64,000 nt of DNA from NCBI GenBank assembly GCA_009599575.1, contig VWND01000050.1, forward strand, positions 1-64,000, given 5' to 3'. The position numbers were made by a program, and so were the translations under genes. Source of the stretch: Blumeriella jaapii (Eukaryota > Ascomycota > Leotiomycetes > Helotiales > Drepanopezizaceae). Positions 35,890-47,000 of the stretch are shown piece after piece (within the stretch, counting starts at the first letter, position 1; each line of letters starts with the position of its first letter). The notes under the pieces were generated by a model that was not told the origin of the DNA, ran no database searches, and was given only the letters and a program-made list of their open reading frames with translations.

Positions 35890-37304
35890 TTACACAGCAT
35901 GGCCCGTCTTAGCATCCTCATCCGCAGCAAGGGGCCGGCCCCTGCCGTTTCCAGGATGTAGCAGCACAGGCGCAACGTTCTGCATCTCGATCCGCTCGCC
36001 CTCAGGCTCCCTCTTCTCCCGACTGCTGCTTCGAACAACGCCGGACAACGACGCGCCCGCGCTGCCTTTCCCATCGAGCGGCACGTTCCCCTCCGGGCCG
36101 AATTTCGGAGTATGCTCGTTGGCATCCACGGGACTGTTGTACTGACCCGAGTACGGGCTGAAGTAGACCTTCTCCCCCATCGCGCTCGCCGGGCTTTCAT
36201 CCTCCGTTCTCTCCCGCGCCCACGGTGCCGAAGAGACCAGAGGCTGCTGGCTTTGTGGACTGTCGAAGAAACCTCCCGGGCTGGACAGGGGCGCCGACGC
36301 GGATATGGCCGCTTGTTGCTGCGCGGCCCAGTTCGAATAGCCGCTTTGTTGCTGATGCTGGAGCAAGACTTTCCGTCGACGTTTCTTTCCTTGCCAGACG
36401 ATGCAGATTCCCAAGATTGACAGAAGAGCAATAAGGCCTCCGACGGCAATTCCGACTTTTGCCCCGAGCGTCAAGCCGTTGCCGTCCGATGTGTAAGTTG
36501 ATGCTGACGCGGAGGCTCCGCTTGTGATGTTGACGAGGGTATCCGAGAAGAGATCTCCCTTGATGTTGATCGTGTTGCCAGGTGTGGGTTGTTGTTGGCA
36601 TGCTGCATCCAGGACCGTGACAACTATTGGGTCGATGGAGTAAGTGGATGCTTGATGTAATACCTTACATAGGTATATGGAACTTACAATTTGTCAGGTA
36701 GAACTCGGAACTTTGAACCTTCAGACACGAGGTACATTGAGGTACACTGATGGTTGGTAGGAGGGCACAATACCCGTAGCTGCTAGCATTTGCAGAGAGC
36801 GAATCGTATTCAAAGCCGCTTTCGAGAGCACCGCAGGCTGTACTTGGTTACATTAGACATCGAACCTTGGAAAGAGATGGTGAACGTGCCTCGTAGCGCA
36901 CGGAGTGCCGACGACATTGGTGTTATTTGGAAACCCAAACAGACACCAACTAACAGCGTACCGTAGGTCGTCTGTGCAGAGTGTCCATCAGTGAGTTGAT
37001 CATATGCTAAGCGAAGATAAAAATCGAGGTACTGACATATTGCCCAGTGAAGATCAGGCTGATTGGTGATGGGATCAACATATTTGCTTTGAACCTGGCA
37101 AGAAATGCAACTCTGATAGACCATCCCAACATCTGTTGACTTAAAATCGGCATTGCTGCACGCCATATCACTCCCATCAGTACTCCCTAAGTTATTGCCG
37201 CACTGGGATGCGCATGGTGACGACGTGGACGCCTGTAAAGCTATCGTCGTCGAGGCAAAAGGGGTGATGAGCACGAGAGCCGGTGCCAGGGCGGAGTGGC
37301 GCAT
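35890..37304 (-). CDS. cysteine-rich single-pass surface protein (paralogue B)
   Basis: Exons 37304-37037, 36971-36890, 36842-36688 and 36623-35890 give 412 aa. The signal peptide ends near TIALQA. The ectodomain repeats the cysteine plan of paralogue A: CASQC, C-x16-CISC, RYAVSWCLFG (A has RYAFNNCVFG), PCATSTACG (A has QCSSDSVCG), YGYC, CTSC, LDAAC. The first intron splits the same Tyr codon in both genes and the last splits the same Phe codon. The extra intron (36889-36843) needs a GC donor (AG|GCACGT), which is rare but keeps the C-x5-C spacing. A membrane helix (VGIAVGGLIALLSILGICIV, about 224-246) precedes a KKRRRK stop-transfer and a 160-residue tail. Function unknown. Identity as a paralogue is strong. 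Confidence 0.82.
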
Positions 37305-39153
37305 CTTCGAAGGCTCGAAAGCCGTGATGTTGTGCTATGTTGAATGATAGTAATAAACTCTCCAACGTCCTAATTGAAGTGGTACGTATTCCATAGAGAT
37401 GGCTTTGTGATCTTGCCCGGCAAGATTGCCCGAACCTCCTCGTAGACAAACCAAGGTGATGCCGAGCGGCGAGTTACCTCCCTACATTGTAGACGTGCGA
37501 TGGGGGGCAGTTGCTCGTATATATGGACTCGAGCGGAAGCTTAAGTGGTTTATAGTCGATCTTTGGTTCTAAAGCGCACCTATCTGTACGAGTTCTCCGC
37601 CAAACGTGACTCGGGTCCAGCAGCTAAACGATATATAAGTTGCTCACGAGCTCACCGATTCCGTCAGTATTCACCCACAGCACTGTGTATATGCATGCGA
37701 GGTACTCTGCAGGGTCACCTCACTGCACAGGGATTCTGGTGCTTTACCGGGTTCAAAAACTCGTGCTAGCGGTTGATTGGTGATCTTGAAGTTACTGTAG
37801 AAAAGCTTGATGCTGTGTATCCCGCCATGAAAGCCTAGGAATTCGACCATTGAGGGCGGTTCAGTACATCGTGGCCGCACGTGGATGGATTCACAAGCCG
37901 CTATTGTGATAGTGACGAGTGTGTCGGAGGTTGGCGGCCATGCCATGAGACGTATCTTGACTCGGACGAGAATGGCATTCATCTGTCGCCGCCAACCGCG
38001 CCGAAGAGATACGAGCAGTGTACCTCTTGAGTGATGTTACTGCTCTGCACCTCTACGTGCTGCCGCATATAAACGAAGTGATCAGGTCATCGATTGGTGC
38101 TCACACTCCCTCCCACTTCCACAACATTGGACCCCGAGTCGAACGGATTGGGAGGTGGCGTAAAAGTTACTGCGATGTACCATAGTAGATGGTTGGTGGT
38201 ATTAGTCGAGTAAGATTCGAGCTGGAATGGAGTGGGCGCGTAACCAGCCGAGACGATTGGCTGGATTTTCGGTTTGGCTTTTTACAGTACAAGGTCACCT
38301 GATCCCCGTTGGACTCTGTGGAAGCCTGGCCAATGGCTTGGATATGACAAAGCCGGTGAGAGCGGTTTTGGGAAGCGTTGGCCCTTAATTGTTTCTTATA
38401 GACCCTTTGACCAACGTTATGCATGTTCGTAGAAAGTTTTGAGATGCAGTGTGATGGCAGCAGAAACAGCCCAAAGACGCCGTTTGAATGTCCGAGAATA
38501 TGAGAACATGAGCCCTGTTCCATTTCCTCAAAAGCGGAAATGGATTTACGTCGATTGAAATGCTAGGGAAAGCAGAGCGATGAGAAGTAAAAGATCGGTC
38601 CGGCTCGAGGAGGATGGCAAATGTGGTAAGGCTGCAATGTAGATGCACCCCGTCGAATGCTCGCTCGCTGAAGGAACGTCTACTTCTGTACAGTAAATCG
38701 GCAAATTAGAGTTCCTCTGGGATTCAGAAGGTTCCCAATGCTGACAATCAATCCATCGTGAAGATGCGAAGCGCTTCTTCTGTGACAACAGCAGGACCGG
38801 GAATTATGTACTTGAGGATGATAAGTGAAGATATTGACACACAGTCTAGTATCGGGTGCTTCCTACGCGCGTGGGAATGATATGACGGTGATCGCGATGA
38901 TTCGCATTATTCTGAGGTTGACTTTCATACAAACCAGATAGAACTTTGCGCCACCAATCTTTGCTAATGCATACGTATACATGTAATTGAATCAACTTGC
39001 TCCAGGCCGTGAACCTGAACGCAGTGTGCGCCACTCATTTGTCCTTAGGTTATTGCTTCCATTTTCGTTTCTGAACTCCGCGCTGCAATAAAAATGGAAA
39101 AACAAAAATAAAGGTCGAAAGAAAAACCTGTTTCAAACCACTGGGCTTATCCT
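37305..39153. other. intergenic; possible relic of a third surface-protein copy
   Basis: No intact gene. On the minus strand, pieces such as SDTLVTIT (near 37900) and LRANAS with a following Cys (near 38400) faintly recall paralogue B (SDTLVNIT, LSANAS), but frames are broken. The rest shows nothing recognisable. Confidence 0.35.
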
Positions 39154-40714
39154 TTACCAGACCGAGCTCTCAGGGCGAGGTGACGCATTTCGACTTCTGG
39201 AATCGGGAGACAGGTCAGATAGCTGACCGCCGGGAACCATTGACGCTGAATGGGGACCATTTGTTCTAGCGTCATGCTCGTAGTCTATAGTGCCAAGCTT
39301 TGAGTCCAACTTTCCATCTGATTCGGACCAGCCCGGGTTAGCATCTGGTCTGTCTTCAATAGCTTCAGACTCAGAAGTGCTAGCTGGAACGTCAGTAGTG
39401 GCAGCAGATTTCGATGTCGAGACGAGTTTGGCTGTGGGACCTTCCTCAGTATCAACCACGAGGAGTTCTTTCTCTCCGCGGCCTAAGAGTCCATACACGT
39501 TGACTTCACCCTCGTTGATCCCAATCACCGCGCTCGTTCCAGCATAGACAACCTCGTCTTCAATGCCACAGCGATTGGCAAAAATTACAATGATCTCTCC
39601 TTCAGCCTCAGCTCTGATGAGCGGCTCGAGGCGACTGAGCCAGTATGCGAGAGTGTCCATATCAGGCTCGCTTGGAGCTCGGCTAAAGCTTCCAGCGTCT
39701 TCGCGGGTGTTCCATCTGTGACACAATAAGCAGGCGGATCATCCGGTTGCTAGGATGATATCTCATGATGTGAAATCTGCGGCTAGGAACGAGCGAGGAG
39801 CTGCTTCTTGCTTAGTGTACTCACGCCATTGAAAGAATCACAAGGTTCGCTTTAACATGAAGGACGTGATGCCCAAATTCCCATGCAGTCCAAGGTGCCT
39901 CAAACTTGTACGGACTGATACGATCAGCAAGATCCGTGGGTACTAAGCGATGTGGGATTACTTCAGATCCATGCCTGCAAGATGCAAAAGTCAGTAGAAT
40001 GCCCAAATTTATCCACGGAGAAGAACTCACAAATCCCCATAGCAACATCGCCAAGGCCTTCGACCGCTCCGGAGTAGAAGCCTTTGCCTTCTAGGGCCCA
40101 TGTCTCATCCGTGTAATACAAGAAAGATTTTCTGTAATTTGCAATAGTCTCACCATCTCGGTTTACCATGATAACAGAGTTGTAATACTCCGGATTGGCA
40201 GGCCACTTTTTACTGACGTCGAACTTCTCGGGATAGCCCGCAGCCACTACACAGTTGTGTTTGAGGGCAGTGGTTCGGGCCCAAAGGGAAGTAATGCCAG
40301 CAGCAGTAGGTTCGAGAAAAGGCGAAATGTGCGCCAATGATCGAAAATTATATCCTGTGGGAGTTTTCAGCGTTTGGAGATTAATGTTCTTTCACCTAGA
40401 TCACTCTGATAGTCGCGTGAACCCGCCGCCAGTTGGGTTGTGTAGCGCAGAGCCGACGTGTGGAGCTCAAAGCTTCCAGATATCCGGCAGCGTGTTGTAA
40501 AAGTTCTTCACGTAAAAACTGCTCACCAGTGAATGCAAGTTCGGGGAGAACGAGCAGATCCAGATCCTCGGGATTGGCCTTGCTCAGAACGCAATCGGCG
40601 CGATTCAGGTTATTGTCAACATCGCCAACCTGTGGAAAGATTAGCCCTTTCCCTCTACAAAGAAAACAGATGGTTACATACTCGTGGCGCGAACTGCAAG
40701 CAGCCGATCCGCAT
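39154..40714 (-). CDS. nta1: N-terminal Asn/Gln amidase Nta1 (nitrilase family)
   Basis: Six exons (40714-40682, 40629-40527, 40354-40031, 39974-39962, 39914-39825, 39715-39154) give 374 aa. Nta1 deamidates N-terminal Asn and Gln, feeding substrates to the Arg/N-degron pathway. The nitrilase triad is visible: Glu41 in LPELAFTG, Lys121 in NYRKSFLYYTDE and Cys154 in GICMDLNPYKFEAPW. Exon 4 is a 13-nt micro-exon that carries the codons directly after the catalytic Cys, so its inclusion is needed for activity. The last 90 or so residues form a Ser/Thr/Glu-rich tail not shared with the family. High certainty. Confidence 0.95.
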
Positions 40715-41856
40715 TTTTGTGGATAAATCTGAGTAAATTATGGGGATGGAGGTTGGAATTGGGAAAGGTATTGCATTTGATCGTCGTCAGGCCACCAGCG
40801 CGGCACAACCAGATGTCCGGGATTACGGATTACGAGCGTAAGCCAAAGTAATCGATTTCACTTTGAAGAAATGTCTTGCTGGAAGCGCATGAGGTGGCAC
40901 AGCGTTAGCTCTGATCATGTGACCCTCCTACACAAAGCCCGCCTAGGCGCTAAAGACACACCCACTTCGAAGAGGCGAGTGCTTTGAGACGTCAACAGAG
41001 GGTGAAGGAGGAGGCAATTCTAGTAATTCTACGTACCGTTTGCTTCCAAGATAGCAAGCTGATATTCGTAGTACCTATTGAAAGCTACAGAATGGTCGTC
41101 TCAAAGGACCAAACAGCAATAGAAGTCTAAGGACTAACAAAAACAGCAAGAGGTTGGCCTGGTTAATGCAGCAAAGAGAGTCCAGAGCCTTACACCGAAA
41201 TATTCCTATAACGCTGTGAACATGCTCAGTTATGTAGCATCGTACCACATTTCATTTTCTTATCATCTTCAATTGCTCAATCGTATCTGTCTGGCTGGTG
41301 GAAACCCTATCCCAGAACTCTTTGACCATGAAAATCAAAGCTCCAAACGCAATGCTGCAGTACAAATAGGATCGAAAATGAAAGACTTTATACCAGACAT
41401 GGTCAACATCCTGCTGTACTACATCACCAGAAGGTACTACGGGGGCGAGGTGTGATATGCTGACTCCTTGGACCCAGATAATTTCTGGTAAACGAGGACT
41501 GGAAGAACGCAGCAGAGGCTGGATCTGAGGGCCGCGGCTCTTGGCTGTCCTATTCCTGGCCTATGCCGAGGCGAGTAACATTCTTCGTTGACTGGCGAGT
41601 AGAATGCTGCGGGTTTCCGACCAGACTCGCCCCTAACCTTGCATTATTAGCATCTGAACACACTATTCTCGCTCGGGGCCCGTGGCACGATAGCAAGAGA
41701 TTCCATTTCCTACAAACTCCGCCCCAGTTTTGACCTTTGTACCCTGCCTTGTTTAGCATGTATGATACACAAAACGCCCCGAAAGGAAATATGCACATAG
41801 GAAAGCGAAAGAGATCCCTCACGCCGACTCATACTCGATAAGCCAACGCTCAGTCA
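40715..41856. other. intergenic, no gene recognised
   Basis: Between the nta1 start and the 3' end of cbf5. A 79-codon plus-strand frame (41216-41455) and a 90-codon minus-strand frame (41822-41550) have no familiar features. Confidence 0.55.
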
Positions 41857-43476
41857 CTATCGCTGTCCTCGGCCTTCTTGCTCTCCTTCTTGGCCTTCTT
41901 CTCCTTCTTCTCCCTTCTTCTTGCGCTTGCGCTCCGCCTTCTCCTCCGCCGTCTCGCCCTCGTGTCTCTTGCGCTTCTTCCCACTATCGTCCGCAGTGTT
42001 GCTGACCGTAGATACATCTGCCGCCGGGCTGGCTGCTGGAGGCGACGCAGCAGCAGCGATCTGAGCAGACACTTCAGTGGCATCTTTGGCAGGGGCCTCG
42101 CCACCTTCGAGGGGGGCATTGAAGTCCTTGTACTCAGTGTTCCACTTCGCGGGGGTAGCTTCGTTGGGGCGTCCGTATTTATCGAGCTTGCCGTCGGCCT
42201 TCATTTTCTTTTTCTCCAGAGCGACTGGGCCGAGTCCCCATCTTCGCGGGTAGAGATCGCGCTCCATGATGCAACGCTTCACCTTCGCTACTACTCCGTG
42301 ATCGCATGTCGAGAGCTCGACTGTGGACATCTGCGCGATGCCCAATGCGATAGCCTCTCCTTTTGTGGTCATCAATACGACCTCCTCGTGGACTTCAATT
42401 CCAGACTCTGCGGATTCTGTTAATACATTGACCAACTGGTAAAACTGTTTAGGACATACCATATCTAAGTAAACCGGGAATCATAAGCTTTGCACCGTAG
42501 CACACGGCATTGACAGCGCTATCCTTGACAACAATTCTCTTGTAGGTGGTAAGGAGTGTTTCCAAAGGAGAGATGACCCGTCTCAAGTACGACTCATCGC
42601 GAGTGTTGTCCTGCATCCATTGGGCATCCAGAACATCGTGGAGTGTGACCATACCCTTGGTCTCGTCCATAGCACCGCTACGAACACGGCGCAGCTCTTG
42701 CATGTGAGCTCCAACACCCAACAGCAGACCCAAATGGACACACAGCGTACGGATATATGTTCCTGCCTCACAGCTGACCCAGAATACGCCCAAGTGTCTA
42801 TCATTATCGAACTCGTAAAGCTTGCTCTCATGAATCGTTCGGATTCGCAGTTGTCGCTTCACGGCGGAGATCAAAGGAGGACGTTGGAAAAGAGCACCGG
42901 TCAGAGTCTCGAGGGCTCGCGCGAATTGCGCTTCACCGCCTGGTAGCTTGTCATGTAGTCGGATAACGCAGACGTACTCCTTTCCTGCGCCTTGCTGCGA
43001 CTTGACGAGCCTCGTTGCGCGATCAATGCAGACAATCAAGCAACCGGTGACCTTGGGATCGAGGGTACCGCTGTGACCAGTTTTCTCACATCTGAATTTC
43101 GGAGTCAGTCAAATGAAGAAACAGCAGGGTCTGATGTCTGTTTTTCTACCTCAGCATACGCTTCACCCACGCGACCACTTCATGAGAAGAAGGGTTCGAG
43201 GGCTTGTCGAGGTTTATGACGCCGGAGCTGATGTAGGACTTCAGGTCACGATTGAGGGGGTTGCAGCCGACGGGGATGGGGGTAAAGTGACCAGTGCGAA
43301 CCATCACTGTCGGACTGTTAGTGGCTTGATCTTCCAGCAAATTTGGGACAGGTATGCGTACAATTGGTGTAGTTCTTCAGGAGGAGAGGCCATTCGCTGG
43401 AGTCTGCTGCTGGGGTCGCAGCTTCGGGTTTTATGGTGTAGTCCGCATCTTTGGGCGCGACTATCATAGCCATCAT
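41857..43476 (-). CDS. cbf5: H/ACA snoRNP pseudouridine synthase Cbf5 (dyskerin), apparent frameshift in the Lys-rich tail
   Basis: Four exons (43476-43362, 43306-43150, 43091-42460, 42416-41857) give 487 aa as read. Cbf5 is the catalytic subunit of H/ACA snoRNPs, needed for rRNA pseudouridylation and, in animals, telomerase RNA stability. The dyskerin N-terminal block ([23 protein letters not shown]), the TruB catalytic loop [11 protein letters not shown] with Asp102, and the C-terminal PUA domain (about 270-350) are intact. Near the end the frame gives a Gly/Glu tail, while the next frame gives a KKEKK-type tail ending SDSD at 41850, which is the usual Cbf5 C-terminus. One extra C in CCC (41912-41914) explains the difference. 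The first ATG of a Met-Met start was chosen because a stop codon lies just upstream. CACGTG is 157 bp upstream. Confidence 0.95.
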
Positions 43477-44011
43477 GGAATGTTATTAACGTTCCTGGAA
43501 ACGCGTTTCCTGGTATTAGTAATGAGTTGTCGAAGTTCTTCCTGCACTTCGGGTCGAAATATTTGAGCTCTTCCCATGAATTTTTTTAGTGGTGGGCGGG
43601 AAGTCTAGCTGCGTCTGGAGTAGCGTGGTTGTCACGTGAATTAGACCTGTACGACCACTGGACATCAGGCAGTCAGTGTTCTTCGATCTTGGGTAAAAGA
43701 GCATCACGACAATTAGGTTTATCTGTAGGCAGATTCTGCCGAAGAAGGCCAATGCGATAACAATGACCATCATCCTCAGGTCAGAGATTCGTCTTATTTT
43801 TCTACACACCTAAGCGGGTATCTTTATTGCTCTCTCTTAACAAAGTCGGTCCATCCATCCACCCTTCACCCCCATACAGCACATCACCATATGTAAAAAC
43901 GCCGGTTGTAAATGCCCCATTCGCACCAAAACGCCTTCCCGAATTGCGTGCAGCCAAAAGTTGCAAGCATCGCCGTGAACTCCAGGTTCTCATGAGCATA
44001 CCGCCACTACT
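43477..44011. other. spacer between cbf5 and sac3
   Basis: Holds the cbf5 promoter with a CACGTG box in GTCACGTGAATT at 43633-43638. No gene is recognised. Confidence 0.55.
43633..43638. promoter_or_regulatory. CACGTG box upstream of cbf5
   Basis: The hexamer lies 157 bp before the cbf5 start in the context GTCACGTGAA, similar to the boxes near eL39 and eS12. Confidence 0.45.
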
Positions 44012-47000
44012 CTATGACTCACTTCGACTCATCGATTCCTGTTCTCTTCTGTAGAACACCTCCCCTTCATCCATCTGCTCACGCACTCGCTTTGCACGTG
44101 CAAAAAGCTCCACCTCGTCATCGTCCAATGTCCGTTTGGACCTCGACATACTGTCCTCCGACATCACAGCCCTGGCTCTTGCCTTCAGGAACTCAATGTC
44201 ATCTTCCTTCTCCTGAACCAGGTTTCCGAACGCACGACGTACTGGTGGCTCGGTCGGTACGCTTCTTGGTGTCAAAATTTCTCCTGGCTGGCGAAGGGGT
44301 GTTGATGGTTTGAGAAAATCATCGGAAGACCGCTTATGGTACAACATTCTAGCAGCTGAGGTGGCTAGAGGTGATCCATTGGGAAGTGTCGAGATGCCTC
44401 TTGCCTTCAAACGAAAGTAGTCCGTCTGCACGCCACTGACCTGGGGTCGATATTCGTCCTGGGGTGTGTAGTTTGGAATCAAATGTATTCTTGATGCGCC
44501 AGTCATCAAAGAGCGTCGTAGGGTATCGTCCGACTTGCCACGCATGTGCCTACTGACACTCGATGTGGCGCTCCTGGTAGACCGATCCGAACGCTGTCGC
44601 TTGGTGGCAGGTCTTTGGTCTAGCTGGACCACCGCACGAGTTTCGCGATTAGGGTCATGCACTCCATTGAGGATACCCGTCGCGCCAAGAAGACTTTCCA
44701 GACTGTCATTTCTGCGAGTCCTCATGGTTGATGCCTTGAATTCCTCCACAACGTTCGCCGCTGCCGCCTTCCGGGCTGCGATCGACTCCTCTGCTGCTTC
44801 CTGCCGAAGTCTCCTTGCCTCCCTTCCTCTCCGCTTTAAACTCCTCCGGCGAGTCTCTGCACACCAAAGAAGACCGTATTTGGTGGCTAAGCTCTTTTCT
44901 CTAAAGCAGTTCGCTTCTGCCAGCGCCGCTTCATCGGCTTTCTTTGCGGCCTTTACATTTTCCTCTTCCTCGAACTGGGCAACTGCAGTCCGAAGGATTT
45001 TCTCAACCTCCCAAGAAACAAATTGATCCACGATACCATCGTCGCCTAGAGCATACCAATCCGTGAATCCAGTCCATGGATCGAAAGGCGGCGAGGGAAC
45101 CTCAGAAAAAACCGTCGGAGTTCCTTTGGCTACTTGTAAGCTTGGGAAAGCCGAAATTACTGGGCCCTTGGGAGTTGTGCTTTGCAGCTGCGGCGTGACA
45201 CCTGCAAATGACTCTTGCGCAGGAGCTGGTACTTGCGGCGTCCCAAACGTGCCTATGGGTGGAGGCAAATAGGTAGTCGGGAGTTGTGGCTTTGGGACCG
45301 GCTCTAGGGTCTCTTGGGTTTGGGACGCTGGCTGGGGCAGGGCTTCAGGCAAATCTTTTTGAGAGATAGGAGGAGCCGTGGATGCAGCAGAAGCTGGACA
45401 GCCACTAGCACTCAGTGATTTAGGGGCCAATGAGGAAGGGGCAAGTGAAGTGGCCGACGTCGAGGTGAAGGAGAAAGACGGCGGATTCTGACTGCCTGGG
45501 GGTGCTGCTGGTTTCGATGGCTGTGAAAAGATGGAAGTTGCCCCATTCACAGTCGGCTTGTTGAAGAACGACACACTTCCAGTTGGAGATGTTCCATTAG
45601 TCGGTTGAAAAGAAAAGGCCGGCGCCGGCTTTGGCTCCTCCACGCGGTGTTGGGCCGAAAACGCGTTCGCAGTTGGCGCAGCTGCAAAACGATCGAAAAT
45701 GGAGACAGGTTTAGGTATCTCCTGCACGGGGGCCGGAGCAGTCTCTGCCACTACTGGGGTAGAAAAGAAAACAGGCTGTTCAGTCTTTCGTTCAGCAGCC
45801 GGTTTCGGCCAAGGGTCCTTCGCTGCTGTCTGCTTGACAAAAAGACCTTCATCCTCCTCGTCGTTTGGGATTTCTTCGCTTCCTGTCTCCTCATACACCG
45901 TGTTGTAAAGCACTTCCAACAAGGGGCGATTGCCACGCTTCCGCTCCACAAGGGGATCTGAGTGATACTGCTTGCCCTTGTGCAGGTGGTCAATATCGCT
46001 ACCAGGCTCCAGGGACAGGTAAGTGATTCCATCAGCTTCTCCGAACGTCATGTTGCGTGCCTTCCCCCAGGGCACAATGTCATCTTCATCATCGAATCGA
46101 AGATATTCGTTCAGCCTCGAAAGCGTCCAATCCTTGACTTGGTCTCGTTGCTTGCGATAAGAGGCTATGATGGTTCTAACGATTGCTTCTCGAGCATCAT
46201 TGAACCAAATCTCAGCAAAGCAAGCCATTGTGTAAGAAGTACCTTGATCCTTGACAATTTCGAAGTACCGAGCAGTAGCATTCTGTGCAACATCGGTTTG
46301 TGCAGCCGGAGTGAGTGGGCCTTGCATTTCCCAAATGTTGGCAAGTGCTTCGACCAGGCTGAGCGCGATTTTCATATGCTTCCCGTTGTAAACATCCCAT
46401 CCCCAACTCTGCACCATATCAAGAAGCCCCGGGTGCGTTTTGCGCTGAATAAGTATCGAGTAAGCTCGAAACTCTGCCTCGTTTTCGCACGTGATGCCAT
46501 TTGCTTTGCAATCGTCGTAGGCTTGGAGGAGAGAGATCATGGTGTTGCTGAGCTGTTCGAATTCCTGGTAGGTATCAAACGCCTCAGAAGAATTTTCAGG
46601 CTTGGACATGAGGTGTAGCGCCAAACTATGGAAACGAGCAATGGTCTCAAGGCAGTAGACCTGGTCAAGCAACTCGTCAGAAGTCATGAAGGAGTGAAAG
46701 ACAAAGTCCCGTCTCAACGCTCGTGTGCGATTCCAAAGGAAGCCGTGGACTTGAGAGAGGTTTTCCTCACTCAGAACTTCTTTCATTAGATAATCGACGG
46801 TCCTTCTGAGAGCTGCCGTTGTTCTGACTTCGCTTGGAAGAGGGGCGTCTTGTCCAGCAGAGGAGCGCGCGTGGATTTTGACCATTTTCTCCAAAACTGC
46901 GTGCCGCGTGATAGTACCATCTGGTTGCAGTCCCTTCTCACAAGCATCAACTCTGCCTTCAAGCAATCGTTCAATCTTCTCGAGTTGCGGACACATGTCC

